Source: an uncultured Eubacterium sp. (GTDB lineage Bacteria > Bacillota > Clostridia > Lachnospirales > Lachnospiraceae). From it: DNA of 64,000 bases. The notes below the pieces were generated by a model. That model did no database searches and was not told where the DNA came from. It was given only the letters and a program-made list of their open reading frames with translations. The position numbers and the translations under genes were made by a program. The stretch spans positions 62,001 to 126,000 of the forward strand of contig CANDJC010000001.1 in assembly GCA_947384955.1 (NCBI GenBank), in the 5' to 3' direction. Numbering within the stretch: position 1 is the first letter of the stretch; each line of letters opens with the position of its first letter. Positions 28,008 to 37,372 of the stretch are shown piece after piece.

Positions 28008-29207
28008 ATGAGATTATCTGTCAAAGATATCGTAGATATTGTAAGTAAAATGCGCAGATACGGCTGTGTCCTTTTCGGAGCTGGGAATAATGGGAAATTT
28101 GCACTAAAAATGCTGGATGAAGCAGAAATAGAAATAAAAGCGGTGTTTGATTCTGTCAACGGAAAAGAGGTCATGGGAATAAGGGCGCAGACATTAGAGG
28201 CTCTGGATGCTTATCATTCGGATATTGTTTGTATTGTGACACCGAAAGAGAACACCGCTGAAATCTGGAAGATTTTGAAAATGCATTTTAAACTGGTTAT
28301 AGATATGCAGATTATCCACTGGATGAAATTCTGTGTTCCAGACAAAGAAAATTCCGTCTTTACTGAAAAATGCAACCTTCATACTTTTAATAGCTATGAT
28401 TCTCCATATCTGCAGAAAACGGAGCTGGATTATTACAGGCAGACAGAGGACAGGTGGAAGCAGGTAAAGGATATAGATTTAAATATTGAAGGACAGAAAA
28501 GAAATCTGTCTGAGTTAAGGGCGTATTATATAGAATTTCAAAAACAGCTGCAAGGGCATGAGCAAAGCTTTCGATATACAGCAGGCAATTCGATGTTTAG
28601 CATGGCAGATGCTGCGCTGCTGCACAGTATGATTCGGAAAAATAATCCGCAGAATGTGATTGAAATTGGAAGCGGATATTCTACCTGTGTCATGCTTGAT
28701 ACATCTGAATATTTTATGGATGACAATCTTAATATTACATGTATAGAACCTTATCCGGACAGGCTGCTTTCGAGTTTAAAGAAAGGCGACAGAAACAGGA
28801 TAACGCTTTATGACCAGGCAGTTCAGAATGTGCCATTGGAAGTTTTTGACGTGTTGGGACCAGGAGATATCCTGTTTATTGATTCCTCTCATGTGGCTAA
28901 GTTAGGCGGAGATGTATTATGGGAATATTTTTATATTTTACCGTACTTAAAACCGGGTGTTACGATTCATATCCATGATATTGATTATCCGTTTACATAT
29001 CCTTTTGAATGGATTTATGACGGCCGTGCCTATAATGAGGCTTTTATTGTGCGTGCATTATTAATGGATAGTAACAAATATGAGATTTTAGTGTATAACA
29101 GCATGATGATACGGGAATATGCAGAGCATTATCAGCAAAATTGGATACAGGAATATGCTCCGTTTGGAGGAAGTTTATGGCTGCGAAAAAGAATTGGAGG
29201 GGAATAA
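28008..29207 (+). CDS. Rossmann module plus class I SAM methyltransferase
   Basis: A 399-residue paralog of the gene at 22833. N-terminal module 'GCVLFGAGNNGKFALKML' and 'AVFDSVNGKEVMG'. The methyltransferase part has 'VIEIGSGYSTCVMLD', 'ITCIEPYPDRLL', 'GDILFIDSSHVAKLGGDVL' and 'TIHIHDIDYPFTYP', ending in 'GGSLWLRK' as its paralog ends in 'GGSFWLEK'. GTGAGGGAGG precedes the ATG. The next gene starts inside its 3' end. Likely a sugar O-methyltransferase. Confidence 0.8.
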   Translation: MRLSVKDIVDIVSKMRRYGCVLFGAGNNGKFALKMLDEAEIEIKAVFDSVNGKEVMGIRAQTLEALDAYHSDIVCIVTPKENTAEIWKILKMHFKLVIDMQIIHWMKFCVPDKENSVFTEKCNLHTFNSYDSPYLQKTELDYYRQTEDRWKQVKDIDLNIEGQKRNLSELRAYYIEFQKQLQGHEQSFRYTAGNSMFSMADAALLHSMIRKNNPQNVIEIGSGYSTCVMLDTSEYFMDDNLNITCIEPYPDRLLSSLKKGDRNRITLYDQAVQNVPLEVFDVLGPGDILFIDSSHVAKLGGDVLWEYFYILPYLKPGVTIHIHDIDYPFTYPFEWIYDGRAYNEAFIVRALLMDSNKYEILVYNSMMIREYAEHYQQNWIQEYAPFGGSLWLRKRIGGE

Positions 29208-30220
29208 ACAGGTGGAAAGATACCATTATTTACATCCCATACTATGTCAAAGGTGAAAAAAATAATGAGTATACTTTAAATATGATTAATATATTAAAAG
29301 AAAAATATACAGTGACAGGAATGTTATCGAGTCCGTCAGATATTGTGCAGCTGTTAAAAACCAGGGCAATTTTTTTAAACTGGATTGAAACAGATTTGGA
29401 TATCAAGATGAAGAGCCAGCTTTTTTTTTATAAATTAGCCGGAGCAAAAATAATATGGGTTTTTCACAATAAATATCCGCATGATGCAGACTGTGAAGGC
29501 AGGATTACAGACAATATGCACTGGCTGGCCAGACATAGCAGTGTAATACTGCTGCATTCTAAAAGCAGCAAGAAGTATATTCCAGATGCTGTTCATAATG
29601 GACATAAAGCAGTTTATATTCCACATGTTTTGTACAGGCAGTACAGTGGAATAAAAAATACTGATGTTTTCAGGGAAAGCAATGGAATTGGGGAACATGA
29701 TTTTGTTTTTACAGTATTTGGTATGATCAGGCCATATAAGAATATAGAAAGTGCTATTGAAGCTTTCAAAAACCTGCATCTAAAAAATGCATGGCTGTAT
29801 GTAGCTGGAAATCCATCCAGTAAGGATTATGCGCAGAAAATTTTAAATCTGTGCAGAGAAGAACGAAATATAATATTGGATTTACATTATTTATCGAATG
29901 TTCAGATGGATCGTGTTCTGGAGAATTCGGATGTAATTGTGTTGCCGTATAAAGATAAAAGCAGTATGAATTCAGGTGTCATGATTCAGTCTTTTTCGAA
30001 AGGAAAAACGGTAATAGCCCCAGATATCTGCATGGCTAAAGATCTGGCATCGGGCGGATTTTTTTATATGTATCATGGCTGTTTAGAAAAGGTTATGTGG
30101 AAAGCATATGAGAATGGAAAATCTGTAAACAAGAAGATGGGGGAGCAGGCACAAAAATACGTAATAAAATATAACAGCCGGGAAGCAGTTGAAAATATAA
30201 TATTCAAAATATTAAAATGA
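29177..30220 (+). CDS. GT4-like glycosyltransferase
   Basis: A 347-residue protein. ATG 29177 has GGAGG six bases upstream and overlaps the previous gene by 31 bases; the frame is open further up, but no better start exists. Recognisable are 'IIWVFHNKYPHDAD', 'FVFTVFGMIRPYKNIESAI', which opens the donor domain near residue 180, and 'VIVLPYKDKSSMNSGVM' near residue 270. These are GT4-type features in a short version. The N-terminal domain lacks the usual GGxE loop. Confidence 0.72.
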   Translation: MAAKKNWRGINRWKDTIIYIPYYVKGEKNNEYTLNMINILKEKYTVTGMLSSPSDIVQLLKTRAIFLNWIETDLDIKMKSQLFFYKLAGAKIIWVFHNKYPHDADCEGRITDNMHWLARHSSVILLHSKSSKKYIPDAVHNGHKAVYIPHVLYRQYSGIKNTDVFRESNGIGEHDFVFTVFGMIRPYKNIESAIEAFKNLHLKNAWLYVAGNPSSKDYAQKILNLCREERNIILDLHYLSNVQMDRVLENSDVIVLPYKDKSSMNSGVMIQSFSKGKTVIAPDICMAKDLASGGFFYMYHGCLEKVMWKAYENGKSVNKKMGEQAQKYVIKYNSREAVENIIFKILK

Positions 30221-30244
30221 TTGATGATAGAAAGGGGGCATATT

Positions 30245-30794
30245 ATGGTAGAAATTTTAGATTTGACAGTACATATGATTGAAACAGATCAAATGACAGA
30301 TTCTGTAATGGCAGATTTTATGAAGAGTAAAATTCCATATCTTGTGCTGCAAAAACAGGGAAAATATGCAGGTACTTATATACGGGAGTATGATTGTATT
30401 GTCACAGATACGGTCAAATGTGAGTGGGGGGGGAGTAAAGTCGCTTACCTCAGTTAGAAATCTGTTTATCAATCCTAAAGACAGGGGAAAGCTGGTGGCG
30501 ATACTGGATGATGATGGCTGTTTGGTGACTTTCTTTGCATGGAATCAGAGAGCAGAAAGGGATAGCAGATATTTAGAACGATGCAAAGAAAGAATGCTGA
30601 ATCTGCTGCAAAATGGTCATGATATTGTGCTAGAAGACTGGAATGAATATACGGCTGATTTTATTTTGTTTTTATCTGAACAAGAAAAATTGTTGGGCCG
30701 CATTTTTTTATCAGGAAATAACTGGGAGCTTAGCGCATTTTATCAAGAATATGAAGTAATTGAAAAGCAGGAAGATAAAATACTGGTAAATTAA
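30245..30794 (+). CDS. Phase-variable CBS-like small protein, out of frame at poly-G
   Basis: Two frames (30245 to a stop at 30457, and one ending at 30794) join across 8 G at 30426-30433. With 7 G they encode 182 residues, so this copy is OFF. The product resembles the N-terminal module of the large protein at 667: 'YLVLQKQGKYAGTYI', then 'LVAILDDDGCLVTFFAW' where the 667 protein has 'LLPVVDNENQLVCFAW'. It is therefore a free-standing CBS-like unit. ATG 30245 follows GAAAGGGGG. It lies just before the SGNH hydrolase gene, possibly its partner. Confidence 0.62.
30426..30433 (+). repeat. Poly-G tract (8 G), out-of-frame state
   Basis: Eight G follow the codons for Cys-Glu-Trp. Removing one joins the frame to 'VKSLTSVRNLF' and on to the second CBS-like half. 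Confidence 0.75.
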
Positions 30795-30837
30795 GGAAGG
30801 AATTTTTTATCCGACAGAATAAAAGAGAGTTTATGCA

Positions 30838-32502
30838 TTGAGAAAAATAAAAGATAACTATTTGCATAAATCCATTTATTTTTATTTAGGGCTGGGTGGC
30901 TTTGAATATCAGTATTATCAGGTTGCGAAATATATGTTTACATTTGGAAATGTACCAGATGGGTTTTGCAAGTTCCGCAGCCGGAAGCGTGACAAGGAAT
31001 TTTTGGGTCGAAAAGTTGAAGATGTAGAAATACTTGTAAAACGTCCAGATGTATTAATAATAGTTGCTCCTGAAGAAATAGATGAAATAAAAGATTATGT
31101 TCCAGAGAAACAGTTTATAGATAATTATAACAAATTGTTTGAGATGAACCACTGTATGATTCAGGATAAAATTTTTCAGACATGGGGAACTGATGTACTA
31201 TGTACGAAATTTAAGCAAAAGGCATTTTTGGAAAATATTGAATTTATGTATATAAATCAGAAAAATATAAATACAGTAGATGGAATACTACTTTGGGAAG
31301 TAATGGGTGATCATACTCCAGAAAACTACAGACAATATATGTCACAGGTAAACAATGAGGTTCAATTATATTCATATGATTTTTTGTATGAGACTCCTGA
31401 ATGGAAATGTTCTACACAGTGGTTTCTTTGGGATTTGGAAAAGATAGCAGTACAAAAGAAAAAAGTTATTTTGTATGGAATAAAATCCCATTATACAAAT
31501 GTATGGCTGCATATTTTAGAAACTTTTAGGGTTTCATTTGAGATTATGGATGATAAAGAAATAAAAAACTGGTATGGATATCATATTGAAAATATTGATG
31601 AAATTGCATATGCAGAAACAGAAGATTTAATGGTTATTCTCAATCAGCCTTATGAAGATATACTGCAGGAAGCAGAATTGTTAAAAGGATATGGGATATC
31701 GAAGGAAAATCACAACTGTGTTGGTTTATATGAACAGATAGAAAAAATGACCCCCCATGCAACTGTGATAGATATATGTGCAGGACCGATGACGGAACGG
31801 CTTGCTGAGCAGGACGTACCAGGATACTATACAATTGGAAAGGGCAGTGAAGAAGATTATAAAATATTGACAGTAGGGGGTTCGACTTCAGACAGTACAA
31901 TATTTCAATACTATTCATGGCCAGAGGAATTGTATAGAATATTAAAAGCACTAGGGATTCATGTCCGTATATATTCAGGAGGAATGTCGGGTGCTTATTC
32001 CATGCAGGAACTTTCAAAGGTAATCAGGGATACCCGCGTTATAAAACCAGATATTATTATAAGTTATTCAGGAATAAATGATATAGGAGGCTGTTCCTTA
32101 ACAAAAGGATATGTAAATGGGGTAAATGGTTCATGCAAGTCCTATTTGGAGAATCCTTTTGAAAACTGGCTGGAAAATGAGAAAATGATGAAAATGGCAG
32201 CTGATAAGTGGAATGCAAAGTTTTATTGCTTTGCGCAGCCGAGATTTTATCTGGATAATAAATATAGCCAGTATGCAGATTTTTATCCTATGGGATTTTA
32301 TGAGGCGAGCATGGACTGGAAAAGAATGGTGAAAGCAGTAAATGGTTATCCGTGGTTTATTGATTCTACAGATATCTTAGATGACCATCCAGAAGTGTAT
32401 TTTGACTCATGTCACATTACGACACAGGGAAACCGGATTATCGCGGAACATATTTTTAATCATATTAAAAATGATATCAGACAGGCAGCTGGGGGTGTAT
32501 GA
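30838..32502 (+). CDS. SGNH/GDSL hydrolase with N-terminal Rossmann-like region
   Basis: A 554-residue protein with TTG start after AGAGAG. Residues 1-320 hold two Rossmann-like stretches, the second being the island module ('KKVILYGIKSHYTNVWL' near 208). The last 210 residues are an SGNH domain: block I 'LTVGGSTSDSTIF' near residue 345 with the nucleophile serine, block III 'SYSGINDIGG' near residue 411, and block V 'DSCHITTQGN' near residue 523 with the Asp-His pair. Such domains add or remove acetyl groups on glycans. No signal peptide is seen, so it probably acts in the cytoplasm. Confidence 0.75.
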   Translation: MRKIKDNYLHKSIYFYLGLGGFEYQYYQVAKYMFTFGNVPDGFCKFRSRKRDKEFLGRKVEDVEILVKRPDVLIIVAPEEIDEIKDYVPEKQFIDNYNKLFEMNHCMIQDKIFQTWGTDVLCTKFKQKAFLENIEFMYINQKNINTVDGILLWEVMGDHTPENYRQYMSQVNNEVQLYSYDFLYETPEWKCSTQWFLWDLEKIAVQKKKVILYGIKSHYTNVWLHILETFRVSFEIMDDKEIKNWYGYHIENIDEIAYAETEDLMVILNQPYEDILQEAELLKGYGISKENHNCVGLYEQIEKMTPHATVIDICAGPMTERLAEQDVPGYYTIGKGSEEDYKILTVGGSTSDSTIFQYYSWPEELYRILKALGIHVRIYSGGMSGAYSMQELSKVIRDTRVIKPDIIISYSGINDIGGCSLTKGYVNGVNGSCKSYLENPFENWLENEKMMKMAADKWNAKFYCFAQPRFYLDNKYSQYADFYPMGFYEASMDWKRMVKAVNGYPWFIDSTDILDDHPEVYFDSCHITTQGNRIIAEHIFNHIKNDIRQAAGGV

Positions 32503-32834
32503 TGAATATATCGAAAAATGAGGAGAGATTATATCAGTGGGCGATAAAAAATAAAAACGACAGTGGACTCAAAGAGAAGCAGACATCGGCTTCTTACTGG
32601 AATATACGAGATGATTCAAAGGATGGAATCATAGAGTACCATGTCGAAACAATAAAAGAGATGCAAGAATACTTGGCAAATGCTGGGATAGAGAAGGAAC
32701 TGGCATTAATATTTAGTGCAGAGGCAATAAAATGGAAAATACAGTATTTTAAATCCAGGGAAGAAGAACTGAATTATAAAGAAGTGGAACTTCCTAGAAT
32801 TAATGGCATTCCAGAATATGTGTATACATTTTAA
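32499..32834 (+). CDS. Small protein of unknown function
   Basis: A 111-residue protein overlapping the stop of the SGNH hydrolase by four bases (ATGATG), so translation is probably coupled. It is highly charged and mostly helical by eye, with no recognisable motif, signal or membrane segment. It might be a helper of the hydrolase or of the carbamoyltransferase that follows 36 bases later. Confidence 0.5.
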   Translation: MMNISKNEERLYQWAIKNKNDSGLKEKQTSASYWNIRDDSKDGIIEYHVETIKEMQEYLANAGIEKELALIFSAEAIKWKIQYFKSREEELNYKEVELPRINGIPEYVYTF

Positions 32835-32870
32835 TGATGTAAACTTATAAAATGAGACAGGAGGATGCTT

Positions 32871-34718
32871 ATGTATATATTAGGAATTTCTGCTTTATAT
32901 CATGATGCCGCTGCTGCAATAGTAAAAGACGGCAGTATCATAGCAGCCGCACAGGAAGAACGATTTACAAGAAAAAAACACGACCCATCATTTCCAGAGC
33001 ATGCCATATTATACTGTATGAATAAAGCTGGGATAACAGTTGACGATTTGGAGTGTATTGTATATTATGAAAATCCATATATTGTGATGGAACGTTTTGC
33101 GGAGAATTTGAAATGGCTTGGGCGGGATGCAATGCCATTGATTAAGCGCTCTTTTACAGACTATGCGGCAAATAAATTATGGATTCATAAAAAAACAGAA
33201 AATGTATTGCAGGGACTTGGAAGGAAGGGGCGGCTTTTGGCAGCAGAGCATCATATTTCTCATGCAGCATCAGCCTTTTATCCATCTCCGTTTGAAAAAG
33301 CTGTTATTCTGACTGTTGACGGTGTGGGTGAATGGACTACGACAGCGATTGGAATTGGTGACGGGAACAAGCTGGAACTGAAAGAAGAAATCAGCTATCC
33401 TGATTCTATAGGTCTTCTTTATAGTGCATTTACGTATTTTTGCGGATTTAAAGTGAACTCGGGCGACTACAAGTTTATGGGACTAGCGCCATATGGGAAA
33501 CCTGTATACTATGATGTTATCAAAGATAAGATTATTAAAATCATGCCAGATGGCTCTTATAAAATGAATATGGAATATTTTGATTACTGGCGCGGAGGTA
33601 CAATGATAAATGAAGAAAAGTTCAATGTGCTGTTTGATGGGCCAAAGAGAGAGCCAGAAGGGCGAATCACCAGAAGAGAAATGAACATTGCAGCTTCTGT
33701 TCAGAAAATTGTAGAAGAAGTCCTGGTTTTAATTGTGCGTCATGCAAAACAGACATATGGACAGGATATTGATAATTTAGTTATGGTAGGCGGCGTGGCT
33801 TTAAACTGTGTTGCAAATGGTAAAATTTTAAAAGAACATATTTTTAAAGATATCTGGATTCAGCCGGCTGCAGGAGATGCCGGAGGAGCTCTTGGAGCTG
33901 CATTGTATGCATATTATATGCATTATGGGATGGCACGCAGTATGACTGCCTCTGATGCGCAAGAGGGAAGTTATCTGGGACCAGGGTATACAATAGATGA
34001 AATCCAGAATTATCTTACAGAAGGAGGATATCCTTACCATAACTTTGATAATATGCAGGAACTTTTTGATACAATTGCAGCCGAACTGGCAGAGAAGAAA
34101 GTTATTGGATTATTTCATGGCAGGATGGAATACGGACCAAGGGCATTGGGGAACAGAAGTATTATTGCAGATGCCAGATCTGAAGAAATGCAGTCAAAAC
34201 TGAATCTGAAGATTAAATACCGGGAATCATTTCGTCCGTTCGCACCGTCTGTGTTACTAGAACGGCTGCCAGATTATTTTGAACTGGAAAAAGAAAGTCC
34301 CTATATGCTGCTGGTGGATGAAGTAAAAAAGGAGAATCAGATCACATATAATTTAGCGGAAAGCCTGGATCAGGGAGAAGATGATCTTTTGTCAGTAGTA
34401 AATAAAAAGCGTTCAGATATTCCGGCTGTGACGCATGTAGATTATAGTGCCAGAATCCAGACGGTTACAAAAGAAAAAAATGAATATTATTATAACATTA
34501 TCAAAGCTTTTGAGAAAAAGACTGGATGTGGGGTTATTGTTAATACTAGCTTTAATGTGCGGGGAGAGCCGATTGTGTGTACACCCAAAGAAGCGTATGA
34601 GTGTTTTATGAGGACAGATATGGATGTACTTGTGCTGGAAAACACCGTTTTGTATAAGGAAGAACAGCCGCATTTTGCAGATAAAAAGAACTGGCAGGAA
34701 ATATATGAACTTGATTAA
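32871..34718 (+). CDS. NodU/CmcH-family carbamoyltransferase
   Basis: A 615-residue enzyme. ATG 32871 is chosen because the AGGAGG site at 32859-32864 touches the alternative ATG 32865. The N-terminal actin-like domain has 'ILGISALYHDAAAAIV', 'AAQEERFTRKKHD' and 'EHHISHAASAFYPS', and the middle has 'LVMVGGVALNCVANG'. The C-terminal domain ends with 'NTSFNVRGEPIVCTP'. The family (NodU, TobZ) transfers a carbamoyl group from carbamoyl phosphate through a carbamoyl-adenylate to a sugar hydroxyl. Full length; probably decorates the glycan. Confidence 0.92.
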   Translation: MYILGISALYHDAAAAIVKDGSIIAAAQEERFTRKKHDPSFPEHAILYCMNKAGITVDDLECIVYYENPYIVMERFAENLKWLGRDAMPLIKRSFTDYAANKLWIHKKTENVLQGLGRKGRLLAAEHHISHAASAFYPSPFEKAVILTVDGVGEWTTTAIGIGDGNKLELKEEISYPDSIGLLYSAFTYFCGFKVNSGDYKFMGLAPYGKPVYYDVIKDKIIKIMPDGSYKMNMEYFDYWRGGTMINEEKFNVLFDGPKREPEGRITRREMNIAASVQKIVEEVLVLIVRHAKQTYGQDIDNLVMVGGVALNCVANGKILKEHIFKDIWIQPAAGDAGGALGAALYAYYMHYGMARSMTASDAQEGSYLGPGYTIDEIQNYLTEGGYPYHNFDNMQELFDTIAAELAEKKVIGLFHGRMEYGPRALGNRSIIADARSEEMQSKLNLKIKYRESFRPFAPSVLLERLPDYFELEKESPYMLLVDEVKKENQITYNLAESLDQGEDDLLSVVNKKRSDIPAVTHVDYSARIQTVTKEKNEYYYNIIKAFEKKTGCGVIVNTSFNVRGEPIVCTPKEAYECFMRTDMDVLVLENTVLYKEEQPHFADKKNWQEIYELD

Positions 34719-34743
34719 GCACAGAATGCAGTTTTAAAACAAA

Positions 34744-34784
34744 AGGAGACTGTCGGGAGGCAGTTCTCCTGATTTCCGGTTTTT
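34744..34784 (+). terminator. Possible terminator after the carbamoyltransferase
   Basis: AGGAGACTG at 34744-34752 and CAGTTCTCCT at 34761-34770 form an imperfect stem; a short T run follows at 34780-34784, separated by nine bases. Weak, but it lies between convergent genes. Confidence 0.4.
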
Positions 34785-34790
34785 AATATA

Positions 34791-35890
34791 TCATTTGTTT
34801 TTCCATTTTCTTACAACGCAGCTTTTTTTACAAAAACATATCCAATATCTGATAATAACCGGATATCCTTCATCCAAAAGTTCAGCATCATAATGCCGTT
34901 CTTCAATCTGAGCAAGAGCTTTCTGACACAAGCTCTCCATATTTGTAAAACGCACAGCCCGTTTTATTTTAAAAATAATTGCAGGGAGCTGTTCATGATA
35001 AGGTTTAAGCAAAATATCATATCTCCCGCTTCCACTCTCACGGTTAGATAATTTTTCATAATCTGGAAGACCGCTTATAAGGCCAAGCAAAAAACCATGG
35101 TAAAAGTTTTCTGCGCTGTCCATAAAACTAATACTTTCCTGCAGCTGTTTTTTGCAAATTTTTCAATTACTTCCGTGCGGGCATGAATGACCGCATTGTA
35201 AAATGTAGAAAAATCCAATGTACTTATTTTTTTCATGAACCATTCAGATATTGTATGATTATAAATATATTGAATTTCCCTGTTTGGAATTTTAAAATAA
35301 GCCAGATAGTATCGGATTGAAAACGCTGGTCAGTGGCTTTCAGGTAGCCGGTAAAAAACAAAAAATTCCATAGATTATCCTGCGACTGCCGCATATTTGC
35401 ATAGGTAATGTTTTCATGTACAGGTTTTTCAATGCTGTTTCCAGCAATCAGCGGCTCCAGTTCTTTTTTTGTATTACTGTCTGCGTATTCAATTAGTTCT
35501 CGTACAATACTATTAGAAGATGTATTCGCCTAATAAGGTTTTGGGTAAATGGTATTCTGGTATAAAATATCCCTGATATAATTCAGGACACTCCATGGAT
35601 TATAGATTTCTGTATGCCCAAACAGATAGCCATTGTACCAGTTTTTTACTTCTTCAGTTTTTTACGCCATACCGTAATAAAGCAGCATTTCGTTTACTTC
35701 CTGCTGAGTAAATCCGAAATATTCAGCATAATGATTATCGAGAACAGAAATAACATCTAAATGATTCAGGCCGGTGAAAATACTTTCCTGGCTGATTCTC
35801 AGACATCCGGTAATTACTGCAAATTCGAGGCTGTCGTTTGTTTTTAAAGCAGATTCAAATAGCGAACGACCAAATTATCAGTCATTTTCA
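34791..35890 (-). pseudogene. Truncated AAA-ATPase/PD-(D/E)XK-like gene
   Basis: Read on the minus strand, this stretch matches the intact gene at 44711 from about its residue 205 to the end, but the N-terminal ATPase part is missing. It has several stops, for example TAG where the intact copy has Trp before 'ANTSSNSIVR', and another after 'LLYYGMA', plus frame changes. The C-terminal 110 residues (34791-35123) remain open and keep the nuclease-like pattern 'GSGRYDILLKP' and 'IIFKIKRA', where the active-site Glu before Lys is lost. Nonfunctional. It interrupts the co-directional array. Confidence 0.8.
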
Positions 35891-35962
35891 AGTATGAAAT
35901 CTTCGTATATAAAAGCGAAATCCCTGTAAAATAGGCAGTGATGTTTGAATTATAACAAATAC

Positions 35963-35991
35963 TTGCTATTCGCACCCGGACTGTATATAAT
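35963..35991 (+). promoter_or_regulatory. Sigma-A promoter for the 36045 group
   Basis: TTGCTA at 35963-35968 and TATAAT at 35986-35991 with a 17-base spacer. It would restart transcription after the dead minus-strand gene, 50 bases before the GT2 gene. Confidence 0.7.
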
Positions 35992-36044
35992 ATACACATG
36001 CAAAATAAAAATACAGGATAATCAGAAAGGTCATCTCAGCAGTT

Positions 36045-37340
36045 ATGGAACAGATAAATAAGAAACACGAAGATGTAGAAATTTCGATTATCATTCCCGT
36101 TTATAACTGTGAAAAGTATTTAGGACAATGCCTGAAAAGTGTTATGAATCAGACAATAAAGAATATAGAAATCATTTGTGTTAACGATGGTTCCACAGAC
36201 AATTCCGTGTCAGTTATAAATGAATATTCGAAACAGGATAGCAGAATTGTTTTGCTAAACCAGCTAAATCAGGGACCTGCCAAAGCACGTAATTTAGGTC
36301 TCAGCAGTGCAAAGGGGAGATACGCTGCTTTTTTGGATGCGGATGATTATTATCTGGAACCAGAAGCTTTAGAAATGATGTATTGTGCGTGTGAGGAAAA
36401 TCATGTAAAGGCAGCAGGCAGTTTAAGAAAAAGTCTGATAGACGGAATGGAAAAGCCAGAGTCTTTGTTTACAGATATATTCCAGCAAAATGCGGCTTCT
36501 GCAGAGCAAAAAACAGTGCTTATAAAATATACTGATTATCAGATAGATTATGATTATCAGAGCTTCCTGTTTGATACAGCATTATTAATAGATAACGGGA
36601 TTTATTTTCCTGATTATCTGAGATTTCAGGATCCGCCATTTCTTGTAAAGGCATTGTATGCAGCGGAGAAGTTTGCAGCTGTGAAGACTTATTTATATTG
36701 TTATCGTTTTTTTAGAGCAGCATCAAGATTTGATACGTCCAGGACAATTGACTTAATAAAGGGGCTGATCGAAAATCTTATTTTTGCTGATGAGTATCAT
36801 TTGGATACTTTATTTCAGAACACGGCAGACCGTTTGGAGTATGAATATGCGAACATAATCTGCCGTAATATATCATGCAGGGATCTGACAGTTATACAGC
36901 TTCTTTTAGAAGCGAATCAGATTATATGCAGAAAGCTTCATAACCCGAAATTTATATTAAGGCCTTTGCAGATGATATTAGAAAATACAGAAGCTGAACA
37001 TGCAGATTATGGAAATAGAATTTTGCAGAAAATCAGCAAAGAAAGCACCGTATGCATTTATGGAGCCGGGAAACTTGCAAAAAAATTTTTGAAGTATCTG
37101 GATAGTGCCCGGCTGAAAAATAAAGTTTCATGTATGATTGTATCTGGTGCAGATACAAAGGAGAGCATGACAGACGGGGTACCGGTAGTTTCTGTTCAGA
37201 ATGTGAAGCTGCAGGATAAAAAACAGCTTGTTTTTGTAGCAGCGGGATTTATTTATCAAAAAGATATGAAAAACAGTCTCAAGGAAAATGGATTTCTCCG
37301 TTATCAGATACTGGATGATATTTTCCTTGAACAATTGTAA
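36045..37340 (+). CDS. GT2-family glycosyltransferase with C-terminal Rossmann module
   Basis: A 431-residue protein. The GT-A part has 'ISIIIPVYNCEKYLGQCL', 'ICVNDGSTDNSVSVI', 'GPAKARNLGLSSAKG' and 'AAFLDADDYYLEP' with the metal-binding acidic residues near 105. From about residue 336 the recurring module is fused ('VCIYGAGKLAKKFLKYL', 'VPVVSVQNVKLQ'). First gene of the segment after the promoter at 35963; the next gene carries the same module at its N-terminus. Confidence 0.85.
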   Translation: MEQINKKHEDVEISIIIPVYNCEKYLGQCLKSVMNQTIKNIEIICVNDGSTDNSVSVINEYSKQDSRIVLLNQLNQGPAKARNLGLSSAKGRYAAFLDADDYYLEPEALEMMYCACEENHVKAAGSLRKSLIDGMEKPESLFTDIFQQNAASAEQKTVLIKYTDYQIDYDYQSFLFDTALLIDNGIYFPDYLRFQDPPFLVKALYAAEKFAAVKTYLYCYRFFRAASRFDTSRTIDLIKGLIENLIFADEYHLDTLFQNTADRLEYEYANIICRNISCRDLTVIQLLLEANQIICRKLHNPKFILRPLQMILENTEAEHADYGNRILQKISKESTVCIYGAGKLAKKFLKYLDSARLKNKVSCMIVSGADTKESMTDGVPVVSVQNVKLQDKKQLVFVAAGFIYQKDMKNSLKENGFLRYQILDDIFLEQL

Positions 37341-37372
37341 GAATAATTTATGGCATGGAGCGGGAGAAGTTC

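Noticed and set aside
31750..31755. Run of six C in the SGNH hydrolase gene
   Set aside because: In frame and short; no sign of alternative frames.
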